Shown here piece after piece: positions 6,693 to 15,342 of a stretch of 40,353 bases of DNA; positions within the stretch are counted from its first letter, which is position 1; the number at the start of each line of letters is the position of its first letter. This DNA comes from JBQTKD01 sp052386455 (GTDB lineage Bacteria; Actinomycetota; Actinomycetes; Sporichthyales; Sporichthyaceae), in contig JBQTKD010000048.1 of assembly GCA_052386455.1 (NCBI GenBank), forward strand, positions 1-40,353, given 5' to 3'. The translations under genes and the position numbers were made by a program. The notes beneath the pieces are model-generated. The model was given only the letters and a program-made list of their open reading frames with translations, was not told where the DNA came from and made no database searches.

Positions 6693-9196
6693 TGAAGGCA
6701 GTGGTGATGGCCGGCGGCGAGGGAACTCGCCTGCGCCCGCTCACCGCCGCCATGCCCAAGCCGCTCCTGCCGGTGGTCAACCGCCCGGTCATGGCCCACG
6801 TCCTGCACCTGCTCCGCCGCCACGGCTTCACCGACGTCGTGGTCACCGTCCAGTTCCTCGCCTCGCTCGTACGCAACCACTTCGGCGACGGCGAAGAGTT
6901 CGACATGTCGATCTCCTACGCGAACGAGCAGTCCCCGCTCGGGACCGCGGGCAGCATCAAGAACGCCGAGGACGCGCTGCGGGACGGCACGTTCCTCGTG
7001 ATGTCCGGAGACGCCCTCACCGACATCGACCTCACCGACCTGCTGGCGTTCCACCGCGCCAACGACGCCCTGGTCACCACCTGCCTCACCCGGGTGCGGG
7101 ACCCGCTGGAGTTCGGCATCACCGTCGTGGACGGTGGCGGGCGGGTGGAGCGTTTCCTGGAGAAGCCCACCTGGGGTCAGGTGTTCACCGACACGGTGAA
7201 CACCGGCATCTACGTGATGGAGCCCGAGGTCTTCGACTTCATCCCCGCGGACACGATGGTCGACTGGGCCGCGCACGTGTTCCCGGCCCTGCTCAAGGCC
7301 AACAAGCCGGTCTTCGGGTACGTGGCCGACGGGTACTGGGAGGACGTCGGCACCCACGAGAAGTACCTGCAGGCCCAGGCCGACGTATTGGCCGGCCGAG
7401 TCGAGGTGGACATCGACGCCTTCGAGCTCTCGCCCGGCGTCTGGGTGGCCGAGGGCGCCGAGGTCTACCCCGGCGCCACCCTGCACGGCCCGATCTACAT
7501 CGGGGACTACTGCAAGGTCGAGGCCGGCGCCGAACTGCGCGAGTACACCGTGCTCGGCAGCAACGTCGTCGTGAAGAGCGGCGCCTTCCTGGACCGCGCG
7601 GTCGTCCACGACAACGTCTACATCGGCCCGCAGACGAACCTGCGCGGCTGCGTCGTGGGCAAGAACTCCGACGTGATGCGCGGCGCCCGGATCAACGAGG
7701 GCGCCGTCGTCGGCGAGGAGTGCCTGGTCGAGGAGGAGGCGATCCTCGCCGGCGGCGTCAAGATCTACCCGGCCAAGACCATCGAGGCCGGAGTCGTGGT
7801 CAACCACTCCGTCATCTGGGAGTCCCGCGGCCAGCGGAGCCTCTTCGGCGCCCGCGGCGTCTCCGGCATCGTCAACGTGGAGATCACGCCGGAACTCGCC
7901 GTTCGTCTCGCCAGCGCCTACGCCACCACGCTGAAGAAGGGCGACACCGTGCTGACCGCTCGGGACGGCTCCCGGGCCGCTCGCGCGTTGAAGCAGGCGG
8001 TGATCTCGGCCCTGCAGGCCTCTGCGGTCAACGTCCGGGACCTGGAGATGCAGCCGCCCGCCGTGGCCCGCATGGAGGCCTCCAGGGGCATCGCAGGCGG
8101 CGTCCTGGTTCGTACCACCCCCGGAGTACCGGACAGCGTGGACATCGCCTTCCTCGACGCCTCCGGCGCCGACCTCGGCCCGGCGCAGCAGCGCCGCCTC
8201 GAGCGCATCTTCGCCCGGCAGGAGTTTCGTCGCGCCTTCCCCGGCGAGATCGGGGACCTGACCTTCTCCCCGCGGGTGGGGGAGACCTACGTCAAGCAGG
8301 TCCTCAACACCGTCGACCGCTCCGGCGTGCCCAGCGGCTCGGGCAACCGGATGAAGGTCGTCGTGGACGCCGGCAACGGCGCCGCGGGCCTCCTGCTGCC
8401 GGGGCTCATCGGCGGCATGGGCGTGGACGTGCTCACCATCAACATCGGCATCGACGAATCCCACCCGACGCGCACGGCCGCGGAGCGCGAGGAGGCCCTC
8501 GGGCACCTCGGCGACTTCGTGGCCTCGTCCCGCGCGGCGTTCGGCGTCATGTTCGACCCGCTGGGGGAGCGCATCTCGCTCGTCGACGAGACCGGCGAGG
8601 CCATCGCCGACGACCGCGCCCTGCTCGTCGTCATGGACCTCGTGGCCGCCGAACGGCGCGCCGGGCGCATCGCGCTTCCGGTCACCACCACTCGGGTGGC
8701 CGAACAGGTCGCCGGCTTCCACGGCGTCGAGATCACCTGGACCACCACCTCGCCCACCGACCTCGCCCGCGCCGTCGCCGACCCGCGGGTCATCCTCGGC
8801 GGCGACGGCCGCGGGGGGTTCGTCGTCCCCGAAGTGGGGGGAGCCGTCGACGGCGCCGCCGCTTTCGTGCGCCTGGTGGGCCTGGTCGCCCGCACCAAGC
8901 TGACGCTGAGTCAGATCGATGCCCGCATCCCGCGCGCCCACGTCGGGTACCGGGTCCTGGACACTCCCTGGTCCGCGAAGGGCAAGGTCATGCGCGCGGT
9001 CCTGGAGGCCGCCGCCGGCCGGGCGCTGGACACCACCGATGGAGTTCGGGTGGTGGAGCGGGACGGCAGCTGGGCCCTGGTGGTGCCCGACCCGGCCGCC
9101 GCCCAGACCCACGTCTGGGCCGAGGCCGGAGACGACGCCGGGGCGAAGGAGCTCCTCTCGGAGTGGGTCGAGGTCATCGAGCGCGCCCAGGTGTAA
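6692..9196 (+). CDS. Nucleotidyltransferase / phosphomannomutase-like fusion (mannose-1-phosphate guanylyltransferase type)
   Basis: An 834-residue three-part protein. Residues of about 1-235 are an NTP-sugar transferase domain with the pyrophosphorylase motif MAGGEGTRLRPLT and MPKPLLPV. About 245-375 is a left-handed beta-helix of hexapeptide repeats (VYPGATLHGPIYIGDYCKVEAG). About 385-834 resembles alpha-D-phosphohexomutase, but the phosphoserine loop is not canonical, so mutase activity is uncertain. Actinobacterial homologues are annotated mannose-1-phosphate guanyltransferase; the product would feed mannosylated glycans or lipids. The ribosome-binding site GGAGGAGG (about 6674) and one-base overlap with the phosphatidyltransferase gene fix the start. 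Confidence 0.85.
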   Translation: MKAVVMAGGEGTRLRPLTAAMPKPLLPVVNRPVMAHVLHLLRRHGFTDVVVTVQFLASLVRNHFGDGEEFDMSISYANEQSPLGTAGSIKNAEDALRDGTFLVMSGDALTDIDLTDLLAFHRANDALVTTCLTRVRDPLEFGITVVDGGGRVERFLEKPTWGQVFTDTVNTGIYVMEPEVFDFIPADTMVDWAAHVFPALLKANKPVFGYVADGYWEDVGTHEKYLQAQADVLAGRVEVDIDAFELSPGVWVAEGAEVYPGATLHGPIYIGDYCKVEAGAELREYTVLGSNVVVKSGAFLDRAVVHDNVYIGPQTNLRGCVVGKNSDVMRGARINEGAVVGEECLVEEEAILAGGVKIYPAKTIEAGVVVNHSVIWESRGQRSLFGARGVSGIVNVEITPELAVRLASAYATTLKKGDTVLTARDGSRAARALKQAVISALQASAVNVRDLEMQPPAVARMEASRGIAGGVLVRTTPGVPDSVDIAFLDASGADLGPAQQRRLERIFARQEFRRAFPGEIGDLTFSPRVGETYVKQVLNTVDRSGVPSGSGNRMKVVVDAGNGAAGLLLPGLIGGMGVDVLTINIGIDESHPTRTAAEREEALGHLGDFVASSRAAFGVMFDPLGERISLVDETGEAIADDRALLVVMDLVAAERRAGRIALPVTTTRVAEQVAGFHGVEITWTTTSPTDLARAVADPRVILGGDGRGGFVVPEVGGAVDGAAAFVRLVGLVARTKLTLSQIDARIPRAHVGYRVLDTPWSAKGKVMRAVLEAAAGRALDTTDGVRVVERDGSWALVVPDPAAAQTHVWAEAGDDAGAKELLSEWVEVIERAQV

Positions 9197-9226
9197 GGAC
9201 GGCGCCGGCAATGAAACGATGAGCCC

Positions 9227-10087
9227 GTGGAGTCCATCGAGGGAGTACAGCCGCCGCGGCGGCCGGACGCCTCGATGTCCCTGCTCGCGGACCTGACCAG
9301 GGACACCATCGACGCCGGGTACCGGCGCACGGACGCGCCGCGGCCCCAGGGCCCGGCGTTCAAGTTCGGCAGCTCGGTCGTCCTGCTCGGGGTCTTCGTG
9401 GTCGCCGGGCTGGTCCTGGGCGTCGCCGCGGGCCAGACCCGGGTGAACGCCTCGGCCGTGTCCGCGGCTCGCAACGAGCTCATCGACCGAGTCGAGGCCC
9501 GCACCAACGAGGCGGACGTGCTGGAGAGACGGGTCGTCGAGTTGCGCAGCAGCGTCGACGCGTCGCGGTCCGCGGCGCTGACCGCCACCGCCGCGGGTTC
9601 GGCGGCGAGCGGCGAACTCGAGCGCCTGGCCCTGCTCGCCGGGATCGTCCCGGTGCGCGGACCGGGCATTCGGGTGGTCGTGGACGACGCGCCCAACAGC
9701 TCCGTGCGCGGCGCGGGAAGCTCCGGCCGGATCCAGGACATCGACCTGCAGCGCCTGCTGAACGGCCTGTGGCTGGCCGGCGCGGAGGCCGTGTCGATCA
9801 ACAACCAGCGGCTGACCACGTTGACGGCGGTGCGCTCCGCAGGAGACGCGATCCTGGTGGCCTACCGGCCGCTGTCCCCGCCGTACACGATCCTCGCGGT
9901 CGGGAAGGCGAACGATCTCGAGGTGGACTTCGTCGACGGTCCGGGCGGCCGGTGGTTCCACACGCTGACCGGGTACGGGATCCGCTTCAGCGTGACCCAG
10001 GAGCAGAACCTGACGCTTCCCGGAGCCGCCACCTCGACGCTGCGCGCGGCACAGTCCGCGACCCCGCAGTCGGCGGTAGGCCCATGA
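9227..10087 (+). CDS. DUF881 membrane-anchored protein (first copy)
   Basis: A 286-residue protein with one transmembrane helix (about residues 46-68, SVVLLGVFVVAGLVLGVAAG), a coiled-coil stretch and an extracytoplasmic DUF881 domain. The domain shows VPVRGPGIRVVVDDA, DLQRLLNGLWLAGAEAVSINNQRL and YTILAVG. DUF881 proteins flank small basic protein in many Gram-positive division-associated clusters; their biochemical role is unknown. GTG at 9227 is used, but no clear ribosome-binding site is visible; ATG 9275 is an alternative. Its stop overlaps the next ATG by four bases. Confidence 0.87.
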   Translation: MESIEGVQPPRRPDASMSLLADLTRDTIDAGYRRTDAPRPQGPAFKFGSSVVLLGVFVVAGLVLGVAAGQTRVNASAVSAARNELIDRVEARTNEADVLERRVVELRSSVDASRSAALTATAAGSAASGELERLALLAGIVPVRGPGIRVVVDDAPNSSVRGAGSSGRIQDIDLQRLLNGLWLAGAEAVSINNQRLTTLTAVRSAGDAILVAYRPLSPPYTILAVGKANDLEVDFVDGPGGRWFHTLTGYGIRFSVTQEQNLTLPGAATSTLRAAQSATPQSAVGP

Positions 10088-10416
10088 TCGCGGTCGTCGG
10101 GCTGGCCGTCGGCATCGGTCTCGGCCTCTACTTCGAACCCTCCGTGCCGTTCTGGCTGCAGCCCTACCTGCCGATCGCCGTGGTCGCCGCGCTCGACGCG
10201 CTCTTTGGAGCCCTGCGTGCCCTGTTGGATGGGATCTTCAGCGACAAGGTCTTCGTCGTCTCGTTCATCGCCAACGTGCTCGTCGCCGTCTTCGTCGTCT
10301 TCCTCGGCGACCGGTTGGGCGTCGGCGGGCAGCTGACCACCGGCGTCATCGTCGTGCTCTCGATTCGGATCTTCTCCAACGTCGCGGCCATCCGCCGCCA
10401 CGTCCTCTCGGCATGA
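10084..10416 (+). CDS. sbp: Small basic protein (Sbp, DUF1290)
   Basis: A 110-residue, almost entirely hydrophobic protein with three to four membrane helices, matching the Sbp family (GLAVGIGLGLYFEPSVPFW; ALDALFGALRALLDGIFSDKVFV). Sbp genes are found beside DUF881 genes and division genes. Both ends overlap neighbours by four bases (ATGA), which indicates tight translational coupling with the two DUF881 proteins and suggests a membrane complex. Confidence 0.9.
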   Translation: MIAVVGLAVGIGLGLYFEPSVPFWLQPYLPIAVVAALDALFGALRALLDGIFSDKVFVVSFIANVLVAVFVVFLGDRLGVGGQLTTGVIVVLSIRIFSNVAAIRRHVLSA

Positions 10417-11237
10417 CCGACGACCGAGAGCACGGCGACGCCAGCTTCGACTACGCGCGTCCGGAGGAGCCGGAGGTCCCGGCCGGCCCGGCGCACCACC
10501 ACGCGCCTGCGGGGACCGGGTTCGGAGCGCTGTTCAAGGCGTTGCGATCGCCCCGCGCCCGCGGTCCGCAGCTGCTCATCGCCCTGCTGTTGGGTCTCCT
10601 CGGTTTCTTCGCGGTGGTCCAGGTGCGCGTGGCGGCGGGGGACAACAACCTTCGCACCGCCCGCCAGAGCGACCTCATCCGCATCCTCGACGACCTCAAC
10701 GACCGCTCGGACCGCCTCGATCGGGAGATCCGGGAGCTGCAGGCGCGGCGCAGCGAGCTGCAGTCCGGCACGGACTCGACCAAGGCGGCGCTGGACGAGG
10801 CGATCAAGCGGCGAGCCGTTCTGGGCATCCTCGCCGGCACCGTCCCGGCCCGCGGCCCGGGCATCACGCTGCGCATCGCCGACCCGGCCCGCAAGGTCGA
10901 CGCCCCGGTCCTGCTCGACGCGCTCCAGGAGCTGCGCGACGCCGGAGCCGAAGCCGTCCAGATCAACGACGTGCGGGTGGTCGCCGGCACCTCGTTCGTG
11001 GACGCCGAGCCGGGAAGCGTGCGCATCGACGGGCGGGTCGTCGCCGCCCCGTACGTGTTCAAGGTGATCGGCGATCCCGATACCCTCGACCCCGCCCTGC
11101 GCATCCCGGGCGGGGTGTTCGCCGTGCTGAACGAGCGCGGCGCCACCGCGTCGGTGCTGGCCACCAACCCCGTCCTCATCGAGGCCACGGTGTCCGGCGC
11201 GGCGCCGCAGTACTCCAAACCCGTACCTCCCTCCTGA
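10413..11237 (+). CDS. DUF881 membrane-anchored protein (second copy)
   Basis: A 274-residue paralogue of the first DUF881 protein. It has an acidic cytoplasmic N-terminus, one transmembrane helix (LLIALLLGLLGFFAVVQVRVAAG), a long coiled coil (LNDRSDRLDREIRELQARRSELQSG spans about residues 88-115) and the DUF881 domain (VPARGPGITLRIADP, DALQELRDAGAEAVQINDVRV). It overlaps sbp by four bases and is followed after 11 bases by gcvH, so all sit in one operon. Confidence 0.88.
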   Translation: MTDDREHGDASFDYARPEEPEVPAGPAHHHAPAGTGFGALFKALRSPRARGPQLLIALLLGLLGFFAVVQVRVAAGDNNLRTARQSDLIRILDDLNDRSDRLDREIRELQARRSELQSGTDSTKAALDEAIKRRAVLGILAGTVPARGPGITLRIADPARKVDAPVLLDALQELRDAGAEAVQINDVRVVAGTSFVDAEPGSVRIDGRVVAAPYVFKVIGDPDTLDPALRIPGGVFAVLNERGATASVLATNPVLIEATVSGAAPQYSKPVPPS

Positions 11238-11248
11238 GAAGGCAGCCG

Positions 11249-11632
11249 ATGACTCCGCCCGTCGACCGCAAGTACACCGCCGAGCACGAGTGGGCGCTGG
11301 CGCAGCCCGAGGGCGCGCTGCGCGTCGGCATCACCGACCACGCCGCCGAGCAACTCGGCGACATCGTGTTCGTTTCGCTGCCCGAGGTCGGGTCCACCGT
11401 CAGCGCCGGGGCCCCCTGCGGGGAGCTGGAGTCGACCAAGAGCGTCAGCGAGATCTACGCGCCGATCTCCGGCACCGTGACCGCCCGCAACGAGGCGGTC
11501 GTCACCGCGCCGGAGGTGATCAACGCCGATCCCTACGGCGACGGGTGGATGTTCGACGTGACTCCCGGCGGTGCCGGCGAAGACGGCCAACTGCTCTCCG
11601 CGGAGGAGTACTCAGCAGGCCTCGCCGGCTGA
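11249..11632 (+). CDS. gcvH: Glycine cleavage system H protein
   Basis: A 127-residue lipoyl-carrier protein that shuttles the aminomethyl intermediate between the P, T and L proteins of the glycine cleavage system. The lipoylation motif ESTKSVSE places the modified residue at Lys64. Length and the N-terminal YTAEHEWA and GITDHAAEQLGDIVFV segments are typical. No other gcv gene is nearby; GcvH within the FHA/FtsR cluster is a recurrent actinobacterial arrangement. The start ATG follows GAGAAGG. Confidence 0.93.
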   Translation: MTPPVDRKYTAEHEWALAQPEGALRVGITDHAAEQLGDIVFVSLPEVGSTVSAGAPCGELESTKSVSEIYAPISGTVTARNEAVVTAPEVINADPYGDGWMFDVTPGGAGEDGQLLSAEEYSAGLAG

Positions 11633-11954
11633 CTGTCACATTGCGACGCTCCGCGTCGCGGAACGCTCGCTGCGCTCGCTGCGCTCGCCGCGCCGCTGCG
11701 GTCTACGGCTCCTACGGTCGCTACCTCGCTCGTTCCTCGCTCCCTATCGGGCGTGCTCAACAGCTTCTCGAACTCCCTACGTCGCCTACGACCTTCGCTC
11801 TGCGGCGGCGCGCATCTCGCACGTGCCGTTTGGGCTGGCGGCGAGGGAAGATCGAGTACACGGTTGGGTCGGTGCCTGATACTTTTCAGGGCACCGTGAA
11901 GCTGAAGTTCCGCTTGACGGTTTGCGTCGTAGCCGAGGTGGGGGAACCGCAAAG
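11633..11954. other. Gene-free 322-base gap with tandem 9-mers and a hairpin
   Basis: No gene is supported here. Directly after gcvH is a small hairpin (GCGACG, CTCCG loop, CGTCGC at 11643-11659) that may end transcription. It is followed by three near-identical 9-mers based on CGCTCGCTG (about 11664-11690) and further CTCGTTC/CTCGCTC variants. The downstream half should carry the promoter of the FHA gene, but no convincing -35/-10 pair was found. GAGGTGGG near 11935 is a possible ribosome-binding site for the FHA gene. Confidence 0.6.
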
Positions 11955-12491
11955 ATGCCCTTCTGCAGTCAGTGCGGACACCAGGCCGCGAGCGACGCCC
12001 GGTTCTGCGCGAACTGCGGCACGGCGCTGGCGGGTCCCGCGCCCGGCGGTGGGGGCACCTCGGGCGCGGAGATCACGTCCAGCATCACCATCTCCGGGCT
12101 CGAGCTCGTCGAGGCGGAATCGGGTCTGCTGTCCCCGGCCGACCAGGCTGCGGTGGATGCGCTGCCGCCGGAGTCGGCGCTGCTCATCGTGCAGCGCGGC
12201 CCGGACTCCGGCAGCCGCTACCTGCTCGACGCGGACTCGGTCACGGCCGGCCGCCACCCGGACAGCGACATCTTCCTGGACGACGTCACCGTGTCCCGCC
12301 GGCACGCCCAGTTCCTGCGCCTGGACAACGGAGGGTTCTGCGTCCGGGACGTCGGCAGTCTCAACGGCACCTACGTCAACCGCGAACGGATCGAGGAGAT
12401 CGTCCTCACCGGTGGCGACGAGGTGCAGATCGGCAAGTACCGCCTGGTGTTCTTCGCCGCCGCGCCGATCGGTTCGGAGCTCTCCCATTGA
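11955..12491 (+). CDS. Zinc-ribbon FHA-domain protein (GarA/OdhI-like position)
   Basis: A 178-residue cytoplasmic protein. Residues 4-22 are a zinc ribbon (CSQC...CANC). The C-terminal 100 residues form an FHA phosphothreonine-binding domain with the key loops GRHPDSDIFLDDVTVSRRH and SLNGTYVN. Its place just before ftsR matches GarA/OdhI, which regulate 2-oxoglutarate metabolism. The canonical ETTS phospho-motif before the FHA domain is not obvious; AEITSSITIS at about residues 39-48 is the nearest candidate. Start chosen at the CSQC-proximal ATG. Four-base overlap with the next gene. Confidence 0.88.
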   Translation: MPFCSQCGHQAASDARFCANCGTALAGPAPGGGGTSGAEITSSITISGLELVEAESGLLSPADQAAVDALPPESALLIVQRGPDSGSRYLLDADSVTAGRHPDSDIFLDDVTVSRRHAQFLRLDNGGFCVRDVGSLNGTYVNRERIEEIVLTGGDEVQIGKYRLVFFAAAPIGSELSH

Positions 12492-13171
12492 GTGTCGGGC
12501 AGCCCCGGCCGGCTAGCGAGCCCGCACGGCCGCAGGCCGCCGGCGAGCTGCTGAACATCGGCGAGGTGTACGAGCTGCTCCGAGCGGACTTCCCGGAGGT
12601 CTCGATCTCCAAGATCCGCTTTCTGGAGTCCGAGGGCCTCGTGGATCCGGTGCGCACCCCCTCGGGCTACCGCAAGTTCAGCGCGGCGGACATCGAGCGG
12701 CTGCGCTACGTCCTCAACGCGCAGAAGCAGTACCTCCCGCTGAAGGTCATCAAGGACCGCCTGGAGTCTCGCGACGCCGGGGACGACAGTCCAGAGGTGC
12801 CCGCACGGCTCGATCGCGAGCAGATGTTGGCGGCCACCGGCCTCACCGCAAACGCCCTGACCGCCCTCGACGATTCGGGTCTGCTGTCCCGCCGCCGCGG
12901 TGGGCACTACAGCGCGGACGACGTGGGCATCGCCCTGCTGGTCGGTCGGCTGGCCGCGTTCGGCCTCGAGCCTCGCCACCTGCGCGCCTTCAAGGGCGCC
13001 GCGGACCGGGAGCTCGGACTGATCGAACAGGCTGCGTTTCCCTCTGGCGCAGCGGGCACGCCAGAGGCCCGCGCGGCGGCGCGGCAGACCGCGGCGGAGC
13101 TGATCGAGCTGTGCCTCGCCCTGCATGCCGCACTACTGCGCACCGGCGTCCGCCGAGACCTCGACCTATAG
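12488..13171 (+). CDS. ftsR: MerR-family regulator FtsR
   Basis: A 227-residue DNA-binding protein with an N-terminal MerR winged helix (LLNIGEVYELLRADFPEVSISKIRFLESEGLV and RTPSGYRKFSAADIERLRYVL) and a long C-terminal helical region. In corynebacteria and mycobacteria, FtsR, encoded directly after the FHA gene, activates ftsZ. The start is the TTG at 12488, overlapping the FHA stop (TTGA) with GGAG about ten bases upstream; no ATG or GTG occurs before the conserved domain in this frame. The FHA-ftsR-BFN-merR order is a conserved actinobacterial block. Confidence 0.87.
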   Translation: MSVGQPRPASEPARPQAAGELLNIGEVYELLRADFPEVSISKIRFLESEGLVDPVRTPSGYRKFSAADIERLRYVLNAQKQYLPLKVIKDRLESRDAGDDSPEVPARLDREQMLAATGLTANALTALDDSGLLSRRRGGHYSADDVGIALLVGRLAAFGLEPRHLRAFKGAADRELGLIEQAAFPSGAAGTPEARAAARQTAAELIELCLALHAALLRTGVRRDLDL

Positions 13172-13172
13172 T
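13167..13172 (+). promoter_or_regulatory. -10 box TATAGT for a leaderless nuclease-family transcript
   Basis: TATAGT matches the -10 consensus at five of six positions and lies seven bases before the GTG start of the BFN gene, overlapping the ftsR stop. No ribosome-binding site is present, which together suggests leaderless transcription. No good -35 is visible. Confidence 0.5.
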
Positions 13173-13179
13173 TCCCGTT

Positions 13180-13650
13180 GTGAATCAGCTCGACGTCGTC
13201 GGCGTCCGCGTGGAGATGCCCGCCAACCAGCCCATCGTGCTGTTGCGGGAAGTGGCGGGGGAGCGGTACCTGCCGATCTGGATCGGGGCCGTCGAGGCCA
13301 CGGCGATCGCCTTCGCGCAGCAGGGTGTGGTGCCGCAGCGGCCGATGACGCACGACCTGTTCCGGGACGTGCTCGCGGCGCTGGGCAAGGAGCTGAAGCA
13401 GGTCCGCATCACCGGCCTGCGGGACGGCGTCTTCTACGCCGAGCTGATCTTCGACGACGGTGTAGAGGTCAGCGCCCGGCCCTCGGACGCGATCGCCCTG
13501 GCGCTGCGCACCGGCACTCCGATCTACGGCTCGCCGGAGGTCCTCGACGAGGCCGGGATCGAGATTCCGGACGAGCAGGAGGACGAGGTGGAGAAGTTCC
13601 GCGAGTTCCTCGACACGATCTCCCCGGAAGACTTCGACACCCAGGGCTGA
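13180..13650 (+). CDS. Bifunctional nuclease (BFN) family protein, DUF151
   Basis: A 156-residue member of the DUF151/BFN family, named after a plant protein with DNase and RNase activity; the bacterial role is not established. The core is visible as LPIWIGAVEATAIAFAQQG, RPMTHDLFRDVL and ARPSDAIALALRTGTPIY, followed by an acidic tail (DEQEDEVEKFREFLDTISPEDF). It follows ftsR by eight bases. Start GTG 13180 has no ribosome-binding site but an ideally spaced -10 box. Confidence 0.87.
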   Translation: MNQLDVVGVRVEMPANQPIVLLREVAGERYLPIWIGAVEATAIAFAQQGVVPQRPMTHDLFRDVLAALGKELKQVRITGLRDGVFYAELIFDDGVEVSARPSDAIALALRTGTPIYGSPEVLDEAGIEIPDEQEDEVEKFREFLDTISPEDFDTQG

Positions 13651-13709
13651 CCTCGATTGTGTCGCTTCGGTCACAACTGCCTCACGGGCGTCCCGAACGG
13701 CGCGCCTCG

Positions 13710-13738
13710 TTGACGTTATGCACAGGCAGGCCTAGTTT
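13710..13738 (+). promoter_or_regulatory. Candidate promoter for the second MerR gene
   Basis: TTGACG (13710-13715), a 17-base spacer and TAGTTT (13733-13738) form a plausible housekeeping promoter in the 176-base gap after the BFN gene. The -35 is strong and the -10 weak (three of six). It would give an mRNA leader of about 80 bases. Confidence 0.5.
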
Positions 13739-13826
13739 TCCTGTGGAAAAGTCCCCGGTGTAATTTCAACGCGCGCCACCAAACCAGGTGGCAGCGGCCA
13801 TGCCGGGCCAAGCTCAGGAGGACGCC

Positions 13827-14399
13827 GTGCGCGAGCACAGCGAGGGCGACAACCCGCAGGTCGTCCTGTCGAAGGCCGAACAGGGGCTGCTGTTCGACCC
13901 GGTGAGCATCCTGGAGGAGGACGTCGGCTACCGCGGCCCCACGGCCTGCGCAGCAGCCGGGATCACGTACCGCCAGCTGGACTACTGGGCCCGTACCGGT
14001 CTGGTCGAGCCGAGCATTCGCCCGGCCACCGGCTCCGGCACGCAGCGCCTCTACGGCTTCCGCGACATTCTCGTGCTCAAGATCGTGAAGCGCCTGCTGG
14101 ACGCGGGCGTCTCGCTGCAGCAGATCCGCCAAGCCGTTTCCTACCTGCGCCACCGCGGCGTGGCCGAACTCGCGACCCTGACCCTGATGAGCGACGGCGC
14201 GACGGTGTACGAGTGCACCTCGCCCGACGAGGTCGTGGACATCCTGGCCGGCGGTCAGGGCGTCTTCGGCATCGCCGTCGGCCGCGTCTGGCGCGAGGTC
14301 GAAGGTTCTCTCGCCGAGCTTCCGGGCGAGCGTCCGGGTGCGGACCTGCCGGAGACCAGCGACGAACTCGCCGCCCGGCGCGCGCGCCGCACGGGCTAG
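13827..14399 (+). CDS. MerR-family transcriptional regulator
   Basis: A 190-residue regulator with a MerR DNA-binding domain (YRGPTACAAAGITYRQLDYWARTGLVEPS and GSGTQRLYGFRDILVLKIVKRLLDAGVSLQQI) and a C-terminal region of no known ligand. It completes the conserved FHA-ftsR-BFN-merR block. The start is GTG 13827 because a strong AGGAGG (13816-13821) lies five bases upstream; ATG 13800 is in frame but has no comparable site. The stop overlaps that of the convergent ParA-like gene at the palindrome CTAG. Confidence 0.87.
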   Translation: MREHSEGDNPQVVLSKAEQGLLFDPVSILEEDVGYRGPTACAAAGITYRQLDYWARTGLVEPSIRPATGSGTQRLYGFRDILVLKIVKRLLDAGVSLQQIRQAVSYLRHRGVAELATLTLMSDGATVYECTSPDEVVDILAGGQGVFGIAVGRVWREVEGSLAELPGERPGADLPETSDELAARRARRTG

Positions 14400-15247
14400 C
14401 TGGCAGCGGCACCCGAGGTCCGGCGCTCCTGCGCGGCCTCCGGCCGATCACCGCGGTCGCTGATGCGCAGCAGGCGGTCCAGGTACGTGTCGAACGCGTT
14501 GGACGCCTCGCGGGCCGCGGGGGTCCGCCACCGCTGCACCGGCAGCGCCATGCCCTGGGACTGGGACAGCACGATGCGGTCCGGCAGCGGCGGTTGCAGC
14601 ACCAGGGGGCCGAACAGTTCGCGCAGCTCGTCGTACCGAAAGCGGTGCTCCACCAGGCGGCCGTCGAAGCGGTTGACGAGCACGCCCAGCGGCTGCAGGT
14701 TCGGGTTGTGCGTGCGTTCCTCCTGGACCGCGCGGAAGGCGCGGTCCGCGCCGTGGAGCGCGAAGAAGCTGGGCTCGGTGACCACCAAGGCCCGATCCGA
14801 GGCGACCAGTGCGCTGCGGGTCAGCCGTGCGAGCGACGGCGGGCAGTCCACGAACGCGAGGTCGTAGTCCTCGGCGAGGTGGCCCAACGCCCGGGCGAGT
14901 CGGAACAGACGGTTCGGCGGCGCGTCCGGGGTGTCGTGCCGCAGCAGGCTCGGGTGCCCGACCACGACGTCCAACACTGCGGGGATTCCCGTGGGAGTCG
15001 TCAGCTCGGCGATCCAGCCGCTCGGCCGGATGGCCATCTCGACCACGTCCAGGCTGGGATCGTCGAAAACCTCGGCGACGGTGATCTCGGATCGCGCGAC
15101 GTCGAGGGCAAGCGTGGCGTTGGCCTGCGGATCGAGATCCACGAAGAGGGTACGAAGCCCACGGGCTGCGGCGGCGCCGGCAAGTCCAAGCGCTGCGGTG
15201 GTCTTACCGACCCCGCCCTTGAGGCTCAGCACCGTCACAACAAACAC
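14396..15247 (-). CDS. ParA/MinD-family ATPase
   Basis: A 283-residue Walker-type cytoskeletal ATPase. The deviant Walker A motif is KGGVGKTT (residues 10-17); the A' motif is LFVDLDPQANAT and Walker B is DLAFVDCPPS. No parB gene or parS-like site is adjacent, so it is likely an orphan positioning ATPase rather than the chromosomal ParA. The start is GTG at 15247 with no ribosome-binding site, but TAAATT (15254-15259 on this strand) sits six bases upstream, suggesting a leaderless transcript. Its stop shares CTAG with the facing MerR gene. Confidence 0.87.
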   Translation of the reverse strand: MFVVTVLSLKGGVGKTTAALGLAGAAAARGLRTLFVDLDPQANATLALDVARSEITVAEVFDDPSLDVVEMAIRPSGWIAELTTPTGIPAVLDVVVGHPSLLRHDTPDAPPNRLFRLARALGHLAEDYDLAFVDCPPSLARLTRSALVASDRALVVTEPSFFALHGADRAFRAVQEERTHNPNLQPLGVLVNRFDGRLVEHRFRYDELRELFGPLVLQPPLPDRIVLSQSQGMALPVQRWRTPAAREASNAFDTYLDRLLRISDRGDRPEAAQERRTSGAAAS

Positions 15248-15342
15248 GGGCGTAATTTAGCGCGGACAACAGATCGCGCGTAACCGTCGGGCGTTGTGAT
15301 TCCTGCGGTTCGTCAGAATATGACGAAGCGTCAGCACAATTG

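Noticed and set aside
6620..9961. 1113-codon minus-strand open frame
   Set aside because: It is a mirror of the nucleotidyltransferase fusion and DUF881 gene; repetitive composition and no motifs.
13712..13726. TGACGTTATGCACAG as another dif-like site
   Set aside because: Only a half-arm similarity, no XerC arm with ATAA at the right distance; better read as part of a promoter.
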